Positions 8,753-17,711 of a DNA stretch of 64,000 nt are shown in pieces. Made by a program: the position numbers and the translations under genes. Within the stretch, counting starts at the first letter, position 1, and each line of letters starts with the position of its first letter. A model generated the notes under the pieces. It was not told the DNA's origin, made no database searches, and saw nothing but the letters and a program-made list of their open reading frames with translations. Source of the DNA: Sulfuritalea sp. (lineage in GTDB: Bacteria > Pseudomonadota > Gammaproteobacteria > Burkholderiales > Rhodocyclaceae); the NCBI GenBank assembly GCA_023229685.1, contig JALNYT010000007.1, positions 108,468-172,467 on the forward strand, given 5' to 3'.

Positions 8753-9535
8753 TCAGTCTTCCAACTCCGACTTCGCCAGTTCGACGTCAAGCCGTTCCAT
8801 GGCATCGACGGGTATCGCTGCCGCGGCTTTTTCGTAGAGCTTGACGGCTTCATCCATGCGGCTCTGGCCGAACAGCATGACCAGCGCATTGGCGTATTCG
8901 ATGCAGGCGATGGCCGAGTCCGGTGCCAGTTTCAGCGCCGACTCGAAGTGCTTCACCGCCACATCCTTGCTCGCACCGTAGGTCAATCTGCCGACCATCG
9001 CGCCGACCTTGTCCACCACCTCGGCATGGTAGGCACCCAGAGCACTGTGCGCGTCGGCATGTTTCGGGTCGAGCTTGAGGGCGGTTTCCAGCGCCGCCTT
9101 GATCTTGCCGCCCAGCCCCTGCGTCAGGGCCTTGATGACCGAGATGCCCTGACTGTAGCGGCCCAGCGCATAGGCCTGGATGTAGTAGGCGTTGGCATTC
9201 TTCGGTTGCGCCTGCTGCAATTCCTCGCAGCGCGCGGAAATGGCCTGAAACAGCTCCAGTTTGCGCTTGTCATTCTCTTCGAGATAGTTGGCGTAAATCA
9301 TCGTCGCCTTGTTGGCGACGTTGTAGCCGTCGATGCCGGCCGCCAGCCCCGCTTCGCAGGCTTTGTGGAATTCGCCCTGATGATAGAGGCGCCATGCTTC
9401 CTGAACGGCTGAATCGCCCGGAAACGGCTCCCGATCGCCGCGATGCAGGCGTTCCCAGTTCTTCTTCAGTGCGGCGCCCGCGAAAACGAAGGCCTTGTCT
9501 GCGTACGGAAATTTCTTCCAGGTCGGCTTTGCCAC
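8753..9535 (-). CDS. TPR-repeat protein of unknown function
   Basis: A 260-residue protein from a GTG at 9535 preceded by GAGAGGAGA. No signal peptide or membrane segment. At least two tetratricopeptide-like helix pairs can be seen: ALKLDPKHADAHSALGAYHAE and FESALKLAPDSAIACIEYAN (shown shortened), followed by MDEAVKLYEKAAAAIP. The N-terminal part (YADKAFVFAGAALKKNWERLHRGD) is distinctive and not assigned. Its stop codon abuts that of WS/DGAT with no intervening base, and it is co-directional with the tetR gene upstream (21-base gap), so the two are probably one transcript. It is likely a cytoplasmic protein-interaction factor; what it binds is unknown. Confidence 0.75.
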   Translation of the reverse strand: MAKPTWKKFPYADKAFVFAGAALKKNWERLHRGDREPFPGDSAVQEAWRLYHQGEFHKACEAGLAAGIDGYNVANKATMIYANYLEENDKRKLELFQAISARCEELQQAQPKNANAYYIQAYALGRYSQGISVIKALTQGLGGKIKAALETALKLDPKHADAHSALGAYHAEVVDKVGAMVGRLTYGASKDVAVKHFESALKLAPDSAIACIEYANALVMLFGQSRMDEAVKLYEKAAAAIPVDAMERLDVELAKSELED

Positions 9536-9556
9536 GATGGGTCTCCTCTCTTGTAC

Positions 9557-10204
9557 TCAAGCAGTTAGATAGTTTTTTGACAGTTCCTCGAACAACTTGC
9601 GCGAGCGCCCCATCAGGTAGGGGGCAGCGAGTGCCATGACCTGAAAGGCGCCACGCGACAGGCTCTCGCCGTCGATTGTCTTGCGCGGGTCGCTGACAAA
9701 CTCGAACGACAGCCAGTATGTCGCAACGACGGTCATGTTGACCGCCAGCGCCTGAATCTCCGCGGGTGTCGCCTTCATGTCGCCGGTCGCCACCAGACCT
9801 TTGCAGATCAAAGTCGCCGTATGAATCTTGTGTGCAACGATGCGCTTGAAGTGCGTTTCCAGCAGCCGATTGCGCGACAGGAGTTCGTTGATGTCGCGAT
9901 AGAGAAAGCGAAACTTCCAGATGCCCTCGAATATCAGGTGCAGAAACAGCCAGATGTCTTCGACGTTCGGCGGGCGCCGCACCGGCGCCGCCAGAGTTTC
10001 CTCTATCAGGCGCTCGAAATCGGCAAACAGGGACTCGATGATTTCGTCCTTGTTGTGAAAATGGTAGTAAAGGTTGCCCGGACTGATCCCCATGTCATCG
10101 GAGATCAGCTGCGTCGTGACATTCGGCTCGCCGAATTCATTGAACAGCGCCAGGGCGGTTTCGAGAATGCGTTCTCGCGTGCGGCGCTTTGGCTTTCTTT
10201 CCAT
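9557..10204 (-). CDS. TetR/AcrR-family transcriptional regulator
   Basis: A 215-residue protein. The N-terminal helix-turn-helix reads RERILETALALFNEFGE, then VTTQLISDDMGISPGNLYYHFHNKDEI, the canonical TetR recognition helix region (residues about 10-60). The rest is the ligand-binding domain, with DINELLSRNRLLETHFKRI resembling regulators found next to fatty-acid and PHA genes. The TTG one codon upstream is less likely than the ATG at 10204. It sits between the TPR gene and the phasin, all on the minus strand. An acyl-CoA or fatty-acid ligand, and control of the lipid genes around it, is an inference from position. Confidence 0.86.
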   Translation of the reverse strand: MERKPKRRTRERILETALALFNEFGEPNVTTQLISDDMGISPGNLYYHFHNKDEIIESLFADFERLIEETLAAPVRRPPNVEDIWLFLHLIFEGIWKFRFLYRDINELLSRNRLLETHFKRIVAHKIHTATLICKGLVATGDMKATPAEIQALAVNMTVVATYWLSFEFVSDPRKTIDGESLSRGAFQVMALAAPYLMGRSRKLFEELSKNYLTA

Positions 10205-10365
10205 CAATCACCCGTCTCCACTATTCTTTCGAGGATAGCAGAAACGTGCAACTCTCCCGTCATCAATCCAGAGACGGGGTGCACCGCCCGTCGGCGGCAA
10301 GCTTATGCGGCTACCGGTCTGCCGGACTCACGTCAAAGCAGTTGCCGGCAGCCTTCCGGCAGGGA

Positions 10366-10854
10366 TCAGGACGCTGCCTTCCTGGGTGCAGCCTTCCTCG
10401 GTGCGGCCTTGGGCGCCGCGCGACGCACCGGCTTGGCCGCTACGGTTTTCGGCTTGGCGGCCCTGGATGCGCCTGCGTTCAGCTTGTCCACGGCGGCCTT
10501 CAGTTCGACAACACGCTTGGCCAGCACGGCAACTTCATCCCGGGTGGGTACGCCCAGGCTGTGCAGCGAACGGGCAACGCGATTCTCGAATACCTGCTCA
10601 AGCTTGTCCCATGTACCGGTGGCCTTGGCAGCCATTTCGGTAACCTTGTCTTCCGCCACCTTGCGGGTGCTCTGCTGGATCGACTCACCGCGGCGAACCA
10701 GCGCGTCGAACACCTTGTTGCCTTCCTGCTGCGCCTTGGCGAATGCACCGAGACCCGCCAACCAGATTTGCTGGGCAGATTCGCGAATGGTGGCGGACAG
10801 CTGGCTATCTTTGCCGACGGTTTTGAGTTTCTTTACCACGAGTTTTTTTACCAT
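10366..10854 (-). CDS. PhaF-type phasin with histone-like tail
   Basis: A 162-residue protein from an ATG preceded by GAGGAG. Residues 15-about 115 fit the poly(hydroxyalkanoate) granule-associated protein family: SAQQIWLAGLGAFAKAQQEG, FDALVRRGESIQ, and a long amphipathic helix to RVVELKAAVDKLNAG. The last 40 residues are made of AAKP/AAPRK repeats, as in Pseudomonas PhaF, whose tail binds DNA and helps share granules between daughter cells. The helical part coats the granule surface. It is the first gene of a minus-strand set (phasin, tetR, TPR). It is transcribed away from the acyl-CoA reductase gene. Confidence 0.87.
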   Translation of the reverse strand: MVKKLVVKKLKTVGKDSQLSATIRESAQQIWLAGLGAFAKAQQEGNKVFDALVRRGESIQQSTRKVAEDKVTEMAAKATGTWDKLEQVFENRVARSLHSLGVPTRDEVAVLAKRVVELKAAVDKLNAGASRAAKPKTVAAKPVRRAAPKAAPRKAAPRKAAS

Positions 10855-11069
10855 GACAATCTCCTCATTGAAGTGATCCCGGATGCCTCGCCATCGAGGT
10901 CGCGGCAGACGCTCTGCCTATCACGGGGAGGAGCTTAGCGACTCGGATTAGAGAGATCACCCTAATGTCCTAGGTGGAACCCTCTAGCCCCTTGGGTTCT
11001 GTATCATTCCGCTACGATGCTGCTGGCAGGGACCAAGCGCATGTATCGAACAATAACGAGGAGGCAGCA

Positions 11070-13058
11070 ATGATTTATTTTGTCACCGGGGCGACCGGAT
11101 TCATCGGCAAACGGCTGGTCGCCAAATTGCTGGAAAAGCCTGCGGCGACCGTTTACTTCCTTACCCGCGACAAGAGCCCGGAGCGCCTGCAAGCGCTGTA
11201 CGATTATTGGAAGACCGACAAGAGCCGCGCCATACCGGTCGTCGGTGACCTGCGCCAGCCTGCGCTGGGCATCGGCAAGGCCGACCTGAAGAAGTTGAAG
11301 GGCAAGATCGGCCACTACTATCATCTCGCCGCCGTCTATGACCTGAAGGCCAGCGCCGCGGATCAGATGACGGCCAATGTCGATGGCACGCGCCACGCGG
11401 TCGAACTGGCGCACCAGGTCAGCGCCGGCTGTTTCCACCATGTCAGCTCGATTGCCGCGGCCGGCCTGTTCGAGGGCATTTTCCGCGAGGACATGTTCGA
11501 GGAAGCCGAGAATCTGGACCATCCCTACTTCGGCACCAAGCATGAGTCCGAGCGCATCGTCCGCGCCGAATGCAAGATCCCCTGGCGGGTCTATCGTCCG
11601 GGCGTGGTGGTCGGCGATTCACGCACCGGGGAAGCGGAGAAGATCGACGGCCCCTACTACTTCTTCAAGCTGATCCAGAAAATGCGCAGGATCCTGCCAC
11701 CCTGGATGCCGACCATCGGCCTCGAAGGTGGCCGCATCAACATCGTCCCGGTCGATTTCGTGGTCGACGCACTGGCCCATATCTCCCACCTCAAGAATCT
11801 GGACGGCAAGTGCTTCCACCTCACCGATCCGCATCCGATGCGCGTCGGCGACGTACTCAATGTGTTTGCCCGCGCCGGCCACGCACCGCAAATGGTCTTG
11901 CGCATCAACGCCGCGCTGCTCGGCTTCATCCCGCGCAGCGTACGCAAGACCCTGATGGCACTGACTCCGGTGCGCCGCATCCGCAACGCCATCATGAAGG
12001 ACCTCGGCCTGCCGGAAGACATCATGCAGTTCGTCAATTATCCGACCCGCTTCGACAGCAAGGAGACCGAAAAAGTGCTGGCCGGCAGCGGCATCTCGGT
12101 GCCGCCGCTGGACAGCTACGCCTGGAAGCTCTGGGACTACTGGGAGCGCCGCATGGACCCGGATCTGTTCATCGACCACAGCCTACGCGGCCGGGTCGGC
12201 GGCAAGGTGGTGCTGATCACCGGCGGTTCCAGCGGTATCGGCAAGGCGGCGGCCTTCAAGATCGCCGAGGCAGGCGCAATTACGGTCATCGTCGCCCGCG
12301 ACAAGGAAAAGCTGCAGGAAACCGTGGCCGAAGCCAAGGCCAAGGGGCTGAAGCTGATTACCTATTCCGCCGACGTATCAGATCAAGAACAATGCGCAGC
12401 CGTGGTGCGCCAGGTGATCGAGGAATACGGCGGGGTCGACGTGCTGGTGAATAACGCCGGCCGCTCGATCCGCCGCGGCATCGAGAATTCCTTCGACCGG
12501 ATGCACGATTACGACCGGACCATGCAGGTCAATTACTTCGGTTCCTTGCGGCTGACCATGGGCCTGCTGCCGAAAATGATCGAGAAGCACGCCGGCCACA
12601 TCATCAACATCTCCTCGATCGGGGTGCTGACCAATGCCCCGCGCTTTTCGGCCTACGTCGCCTCGAAGGCCGCGCTCGATGCCTGGACGCGTTGCGCGGC
12701 TTCGGAGTTCGTCGATCGCGGCATCGAGTTCACCACCATCAACATGCCGCTGGTGAAAACGCCGATGATCGCGCCGACCAAGCTTTACGATCATGTGCCG
12801 ACATTGACCCCTGACGATGCCGCCGACATGATCGTGGACGCCATCGTCAACCGGCCGGTACGGATCGCCACCCGCCTCGGCGTCTTCGGCCAGGTGTTGC
12901 ACGCGGCAGCGCCGCGCGTCGCGCAGATCATCATGAATACCGTCTACCGGATGTTCCCCGACTCGTCGGCGGCGAAGAGCAAGGGCGATGACAAGCCGGC
13001 GCTGCCCTCGGCCGATCAGGTCGCCTTCACTCAGATCATGCGCGGGATACACTTCTAG
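11070..13058 (+). CDS. Two-domain fatty acyl-CoA reductase (alcohol-forming type)
   Basis: A 662-residue fusion of two short-chain dehydrogenase domains. ATG 11070 follows GAGGAGG. The N-terminal extended SDR has GATGFIGKRLVAKLL (residues 8-22) and the YFGTK active-site motif (about 152-156); it contains HHVSSIAAAGLFEGIFRED. The C-terminal classical SDR has TGGSSGIGKAAA (about 380) and YVASKAALD (about 528). Order, length and many segments (for example GPYYFFKLIQKMR, INMPLVKTPMIAPTK) agree with my memory of the Marinobacter aquaeolei enzyme Maqu_2507, which reduces acyl-CoA through aldehyde to fatty alcohol. It would supply alcohol to WS/DGAT. Not a plain ketoreductase, because of the N-terminal domain. 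Confidence 0.88.
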   Translation: MIYFVTGATGFIGKRLVAKLLEKPAATVYFLTRDKSPERLQALYDYWKTDKSRAIPVVGDLRQPALGIGKADLKKLKGKIGHYYHLAAVYDLKASAADQMTANVDGTRHAVELAHQVSAGCFHHVSSIAAAGLFEGIFREDMFEEAENLDHPYFGTKHESERIVRAECKIPWRVYRPGVVVGDSRTGEAEKIDGPYYFFKLIQKMRRILPPWMPTIGLEGGRINIVPVDFVVDALAHISHLKNLDGKCFHLTDPHPMRVGDVLNVFARAGHAPQMVLRINAALLGFIPRSVRKTLMALTPVRRIRNAIMKDLGLPEDIMQFVNYPTRFDSKETEKVLAGSGISVPPLDSYAWKLWDYWERRMDPDLFIDHSLRGRVGGKVVLITGGSSGIGKAAAFKIAEAGAITVIVARDKEKLQETVAEAKAKGLKLITYSADVSDQEQCAAVVRQVIEEYGGVDVLVNNAGRSIRRGIENSFDRMHDYDRTMQVNYFGSLRLTMGLLPKMIEKHAGHIINISSIGVLTNAPRFSAYVASKAALDAWTRCAASEFVDRGIEFTTINMPLVKTPMIAPTKLYDHVPTLTPDDAADMIVDAIVNRPVRIATRLGVFGQVLHAAAPRVAQIIMNTVYRMFPDSSAAKSKGDDKPALPSADQVAFTQIMRGIHF

Positions 13059-13085
13059 CAACCGGCTCGAGCGGCGCTGGGGCCG

Positions 13086-14006
13086 CTATGGTGGCGACTC
13101 CAGCGTCTCCAGCAACTTGCCGAGCATGACGGGCGAAATGGCCATGCCGACATGGCCGACGCCGCCGATGGGGATATTGGCTGCACCCTCCAGGGTCGAT
13201 CCGGTCTCTTGCGGGAAAACGTAATTGTCGTGGCAGCTGTAGATTGAAGCCGAGCCCGGCGGCAGCGGCACCGCGTCCGTTGCCCCGAGAGCAAGCAGCC
13301 AGGGGTTACCGATCTGCATCTGGCGAGCGTTCGGGCCAACGCCCAAGCGAGCCAGCCGGGTCCCATGATGCACCGAGCCAAGCGTGATCAGGCGCGCCAC
13401 CTTGGCCTTGCCATGGCGCCGCAGATAGGCGCGGCAGGCCAGCCCGCCCATGCTGTGGCCCACCAGGATCAGCTGTGACGCGCCGGTGGCGGCCAGAACC
13501 TCGTCGATGCGCCGGTCGATTCCGTCGGCATAGTTGTCGATTTCGGTCCACACCGGCTCCATGCTGTGCGTAGCGACGGTCCAGCCTGCCGCCTCCAGCT
13601 TGCCCCGCAGCCAGAACCAGAAACCGCGGTTGCACTGGTAGCCGTGGATCAGCAGCAGCGGGGTGCGCCGAGCGGCACAGTGCGCCAGCCGGTCCGGCCC
13701 CATCAATAGCGATTCGAAGGGAATGAGCGCGGCGAACAGCATGATGAATGCGGCATATTCCTCCAGCACCATGCGCAGTGCAGCAAACGGGCCGATGCGC
13801 AACTGGGGCGGCACCACGCTGCGATCGGTGAGCATGATGCCGAAGGTCAGCATGACGAGGAACAGGCGCGCTCCGAGGAAGCTGGCCAGGGCGAGGCCGC
13901 CGGCTTGCCACGGGGTCCAGCCGGCGCGCGACACCAACCAGCCGCTCAGCGCCGCGTAGATCAGCAGTTCGCCGAACAGGAGCCAGCGGAATTGCCGTGC
14001 CGCCAT
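13086..14006 (-). CDS. Membrane-anchored alpha/beta hydrolase (lipase/esterase)
   Basis: A 306-residue protein. The first about 110 residues contain three to four hydrophobic segments (WLLFGELLIYAALSGWLV, LALASFLGARLFLVMLTFG, AAFIMLFAALIPF), then a hydrolase domain: TPLLLIHGYQCNRGFW (oxyanion region), LILVGHSMGGLACRAYL (nucleophile Ser in GHSMGG), and a C-terminal GVGHVGM with the likely catalytic His. It is the last gene of the four-gene minus-strand operon with the alcohol oxidase (nine-base gap). A role in splitting wax or other esters, releasing alcohol and acid for the oxidase and aldehyde dehydrogenase, is an inference from that context. Confidence 0.8.
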   Translation of the reverse strand: MAARQFRWLLFGELLIYAALSGWLVSRAGWTPWQAGGLALASFLGARLFLVMLTFGIMLTDRSVVPPQLRIGPFAALRMVLEEYAAFIMLFAALIPFESLLMGPDRLAHCAARRTPLLLIHGYQCNRGFWFWLRGKLEAAGWTVATHSMEPVWTEIDNYADGIDRRIDEVLAATGASQLILVGHSMGGLACRAYLRRHGKAKVARLITLGSVHHGTRLARLGVGPNARQMQIGNPWLLALGATDAVPLPPGSASIYSCHDNYVFPQETGSTLEGAANIPIGGVGHVGMAISPVMLGKLLETLESPP

Positions 14007-14015
14007 CGCCGACTC

Positions 14016-15626
14016 TCAGGCCAGGGGCGCGGCCGGCGTGCCGGTCAGCGAAGCCGCCAGCGCCGAGATGTTGCGCGCGACGATGCCATACACCGACTGC
14101 TGCGGATTGGCGCCGATGCTGGTGGGAAACAGCGAGCCGTCGGCAACCGTGAGGTTGCCCAGCTGGTGATGGCGTCCGCGCGGATCGACCACCGATTTGC
14201 CGGCGTCCGTGCCCATTGCGCAGCCGCCCATGACATGGGCGCTGACGACGCGCATCGCCAGCGGCTTCATCGGCAGCCGCGCGATGCCTTCCTTCGCTGC
14301 CGCCCAGTTGTCCCATCCGGTGCATTCCTCATGCACCGCATAGACCTTCTTGGCTCCCGCCGCGAACTGGATCTCGGCCATGGTGAGCAGGGCCCGGCGC
14401 GCGCCGTCCCAGACCACATCGTCGAGCGGGTAGTCGAGCAGCGGCGTGCCGTCGTCGCGCAGCCGCACCTGGCCGCCGCGGCTAGCGGGGTTGAAGCCGT
14501 CGCGCAGTAGCGCGAGCAGCACCTGGGCATTGCGGAACTGCTTCATCAATGCCGCGTGGCCCTCGCCGAAACCCTGCAGCGTGGTGGCGAACAGGACCGG
14601 ATGCAAGGGCGGCGCTTCGAGCTTGTAGCCCAGCGGCCCGTCGATCGGCAGGTTGTCGAGGAAATGATCCGAGTAGAGGCTCTGCGGTGCGCCCGCATGA
14701 CCGTCGACGACCGACTCCATCAGCGCCGAACTGACCAGCGTCGGATGCAGGAAGGTGCGCCGGCCGAGCTGCCCCGACGGATCGGGAGCGGCGCTGCGCA
14801 ACAGCAGCGCGGGGCTGCCGATGGCGCCGCCGGCCAGCACGAAATGCTTCGCCCGCAGCCACACCCGGGTCGCTTTCGGATGGATCCCGGCCGCGTCCAT
14901 CGCCACGCATTCCAGCCCCGTCACCTTGTCGCCGGCAAGAGTCAGGCGCTCGGCGCGCAAGCCGTAGTAGATCGTGGCGCCTAGTTCCAGCGCTGCCGGC
15001 AGGGTCGTCACCAGCATCGACTGCTTGGCGTTGGTCGGGCAGCCGGTGCCGCAGTAGCCCAGGTTCCAGCAGCCATTCACATTGCGCCGTATCACCTGCG
15101 TGGCAATGCCGAGCCTGCTCGCCCCGGTGCGCAGCAATTCGTTGTTGGCATTCGGCGGCACCGGCCAGGCGCCGATCGACAGCCGCCGTTCGACCATCTC
15201 GAACCAGGGCAGCAAGGCCTCGGGCGTGTAGTCCGCCAGCCCGAACTGACGCTGCCAAAAGTCCAGGGTTCCCGGCGGCGTGCGAAAGCTGCTGGTCCAA
15301 TTGACCGTGGTCGAACCGCCGACGCAGCGCCCCTGCAGAATGTTGATGCCCTTGTCGGCCGTCTTGCGCGCCGCAGACTCCTGATACAAGGCCGGATAGG
15401 CCTCGGACTCGCGCATGTGGAAGTCGGCGCTCGAGCGCAAGGGGCCCTCTTCCACCACGATCACGCGCAGCCCGGACTTGGCCAGGATCTCGGCGGCGAT
15501 GCCGCCGCCGGCGCCGCTGCCGACGATCACCACATCGGCCTCGTCGTCGCGATCCGTTTCGAGCCGTGCCGCGTCGACCACTTTCCAGCCCTTGGCCAGT
15601 CCTTCCTGGTACGGATCCTTGATCAT
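14016..15626 (-). CDS. GMC-family FAD alcohol oxidoreductase (long-chain alcohol oxidase type)
   Basis: A 536-residue glucose-methanol-choline oxidoreductase. The ADP-binding motif VVIVGSGAGGGIAAEILAKSG is near residue 33 (given here as one continuous stretch of family signature, GSGAGGG being the core). GRCVGGSTTVNW is the FAD-binding GMC signature; HVMGGCAMG and GLFPTSIGANPQ-like TSIGANPQQSVYGI form the C-terminal signature with the active-site His/Asn. These oxidise primary alcohols to aldehydes; long-chain fatty alcohol oxidases share this layout. Its ATG overlaps the stop of the Tat-signal gene by four bases. No own signal peptide, so export, if any, would be with the Tat partner. Confidence 0.85.
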   Translation of the reverse strand: MIKDPYQEGLAKGWKVVDAARLETDRDDEADVVIVGSGAGGGIAAEILAKSGLRVIVVEEGPLRSSADFHMRESEAYPALYQESAARKTADKGINILQGRCVGGSTTVNWTSSFRTPPGTLDFWQRQFGLADYTPEALLPWFEMVERRLSIGAWPVPPNANNELLRTGASRLGIATQVIRRNVNGCWNLGYCGTGCPTNAKQSMLVTTLPAALELGATIYYGLRAERLTLAGDKVTGLECVAMDAAGIHPKATRVWLRAKHFVLAGGAIGSPALLLRSAAPDPSGQLGRRTFLHPTLVSSALMESVVDGHAGAPQSLYSDHFLDNLPIDGPLGYKLEAPPLHPVLFATTLQGFGEGHAALMKQFRNAQVLLALLRDGFNPASRGGQVRLRDDGTPLLDYPLDDVVWDGARRALLTMAEIQFAAGAKKVYAVHEECTGWDNWAAAKEGIARLPMKPLAMRVVSAHVMGGCAMGTDAGKSVVDPRGRHHQLGNLTVADGSLFPTSIGANPQQSVYGIVARNISALAASLTGTPAAPLA

Positions 15627-16156
15627 GATTGTCCCAGCGAAGGAGGACCGGGGTAGCCGATCGCCGCCCAGCTTGCAGAGTCGGCGTACCACGCGCCGAG
15701 CACCAGATCATGCAGGGCCTGGTAGCCGCTCTTCAATAGATCGACGCCGCTTTCCTGCCAGCGTCGCAGGAAACCCTCGATGTCCGCCACGCTGGCCTGA
15801 TCCCAGCTTGCGCTGACGCCGGCGACCGCGATGCGGGTCGGGGCGAAGGCCAGCAGCGCGAACAGCTCCGACACTTCCTTCTGCGATGCCGCGCTGAGCG
15901 CACCGACGGCCAGCGCGACACCCTTGGCGATCCGCTCCAGTGCCGCCGCGCGGTCCGGATCGGCAACCGGAAACGATCCCCGCAGCATCACCGGCGCGAC
16001 GGCCAGCACCACCGTACGCAGCGACGGATCGAGCGGATTGCCCGCCACCAGCGCCTGCTTGCCCATGCGGTCCAGCTGCTTCTGAAAGACCGCGGCGGCG
16101 GCCAGCAGCAGGCCGCCGGCAATGCCGGTCTTGATGAACTGACGTCTGCTCGGCAT
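15623..16156 (-). CDS. Tat-signal small protein, likely partner of the GMC oxidoreductase
   Basis: A 177-residue protein. The N-terminus has a twin-arginine signal (PSRRQFIKTGIAGGLLLAAA): SRRQF followed by a hydrophobic segment. The mature part is Ala/Leu-rich and helical with no cofactor motif, resembling small gamma-type subunits of GMC dehydrogenases (gluconate 2-dehydrogenase subunit 3 type) only in length, signal and context. It overlaps the GMC gene by four bases (ATGA), implying translational coupling and a complex. It could piggyback the FAD subunit to the periplasm. The aldehyde dehydrogenase gene ends six bases upstream. Confidence 0.75.
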   Translation of the reverse strand: MPSRRQFIKTGIAGGLLLAAAAVFQKQLDRMGKQALVAGNPLDPSLRTVVLAVAPVMLRGSFPVADPDRAAALERIAKGVALAVGALSAASQKEVSELFALLAFAPTRIAVAGVSASWDQASVADIEGFLRRWQESGVDLLKSGYQALHDLVLGAWYADSASWAAIGYPGPPSLGQS

Positions 16157-16161
16157 GAAGG

Positions 16162-17595
16162 TTATCGAATCAGGAATTTCGTGAGGCGATCGAACAGCGC
16201 GCCATAGGGCGGATTGAACAGCGACATGCCGTTCAGCGCAGATTGGTAGAACACCGCCTTCTGCTTGGAGAAGGTCCTGAAGCCCTCGATGCCGTGGTAA
16301 TGGCCCATGCCGCTGGGGCCGACGCCGCCGAAGGGCAGCTCTTCCTGCGCGATGTGCAGGATGGTGTCATTGACCGTGACGCCGCCGGCCACCGTCTCGT
16401 TCAGCACGCGATCGCGGCGCCCCGCATCGTTCTCGAAGCAGTACAGCGCCAGCGGACGCGGATGCTGATTGACGTAGGCGATTGCCGCATCGAGGTCCTG
16501 GTACGGCAGCACCGGCAGGAGCGGCCCGAAGATCTCGTCCTGCATCACGCGCATGTTGTCATCGACGTTCAGCAGCGCCAGCGGCGGCAGCTTGCGCCGT
16601 TCTTCATCGGGCATCGACGTCGACAGCGGCTCGATCCGGGCGCCACGCTCCTGCGCGTCGGTGACGTAGCCCTTCAGGCGCTGGAAGTGGCGGTCATTGA
16701 CGATCGAGGTGTAGTCCGGCGTGGTCGCCAGTTCCGGAAAGCACTTCGCCACGACGGCGCGCGCCGCGTCCAGAAAGGCCTGCTCGCGGCCGGCCGGCAC
16801 CAGCACGTAGTCGGGCGCGATGCAGGTCTGCCCCGCATTCAGCAGCTTGCCGACCATGATGCGCTCGGCCGCCTTTGCCATCGGATAGTCGGGGCCGATG
16901 ATCGCCGGCGACTTGCCGCCGAGTTCCAGCGTGACCGGCGTCAGGTTGTCCGCCGCCATGCGCATGATGTCGTGGCCGACGCGGGTCGAGCCGGTGAACA
17001 GCAGATGGTCGAAGGGCAAGCGCGCGAAATCGGCGCCGACCGCCGCATCGCCCAGCACCACCGCGACATCGTCCGCGGCGAAATACCTGGCCACCAGTTC
17101 GGCCAGCAGTTCGCCGGCGCGCGGGGTGAACTCCGACATCTTGATCATGACCCGGTTGCCTGCCGCCAGCGCCGCCGCGAGCGGCGAGACGGCGAGGAAC
17201 AGCGGGTAGTTCCACGGCACGATGATGCCGACCACGCCCAGCGGCTGCGGGATGATGCGCGCGCGCCCGGGGCGGAACCAGATCGACGCGGCTTTGCGCT
17301 GCGGCTTCATCCAGGCGCCGAAGTGCGAGCGGGTATGGCGGATCGACTCGAGGCTGGGGAACAGTTCCAGCAGCCGGGTTTCATGCGCCGAGCGATGGCC
17401 GAAGTCGGCCGAGATCGCCGTGACGAAACGCTCGGCATTGTCATGCACCAGCGCCGCCAGTGCGTCCAGCCGCGCCTGCCGGCTGGCGCGTTCCACCAGC
17501 GCGCTGCGCCGCGTCGCGGCGTGCATGCGTTCGAACACGCGCTTGAATGCTTCAGCGTCCGTTGCCTTACTTGCTGCCGGTTCACTAGCGTTCAT
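16162..17595 (-). CDS. Aldehyde dehydrogenase (class 3 / coniferyl-aldehyde type)
   Basis: A 477-residue NAD(P)-dependent aldehyde dehydrogenase. ATG 17595 follows AGGAGGAGCC-like sequence. The fold signatures are VVGIIVPWNYPLFLAVSPLA (cofactor floor), LFTGSTRVGHDIM, the glutamate in VTLELGGKSPAII, and the catalytic cysteine in NAGQTCIAPDYVLVP (about residue 230). Short N-terminus and C-terminal SHFGAWMKPQ-like region with a final hydrophobic anchor-like stretch suggest class 3 (fatty-aldehyde or coniferyl-aldehyde) enzymes, which are often membrane-associated. It leads the operon with the alcohol oxidase, so oxidation of fatty aldehyde to acid is the likeliest role; aromatic aldehydes are an alternative. 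Confidence 0.86.
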   Translation of the reverse strand: MNASEPAASKATDAEAFKRVFERMHAATRRSALVERASRQARLDALAALVHDNAERFVTAISADFGHRSAHETRLLELFPSLESIRHTRSHFGAWMKPQRKAASIWFRPGRARIIPQPLGVVGIIVPWNYPLFLAVSPLAAALAAGNRVMIKMSEFTPRAGELLAELVARYFAADDVAVVLGDAAVGADFARLPFDHLLFTGSTRVGHDIMRMAADNLTPVTLELGGKSPAIIGPDYPMAKAAERIMVGKLLNAGQTCIAPDYVLVPAGREQAFLDAARAVVAKCFPELATTPDYTSIVNDRHFQRLKGYVTDAQERGARIEPLSTSMPDEERRKLPPLALLNVDDNMRVMQDEIFGPLLPVLPYQDLDAAIAYVNQHPRPLALYCFENDAGRRDRVLNETVAGGVTVNDTILHIAQEELPFGGVGPSGMGHYHGIEGFRTFSKQKAVFYQSALNGMSLFNPPYGALFDRLTKFLIR

Positions 17596-17711
17596 TCCAA
17601 GGCTCCTCCTGGATGGGCACAGCGTATTGTCCCAGTTTAAGTGCGGGCACGCCCGTGGATTAGGCAGGGCGCTCTAACCGCCCACACTAGCCGGAGGGAT
17701 AATTCAGTCCC

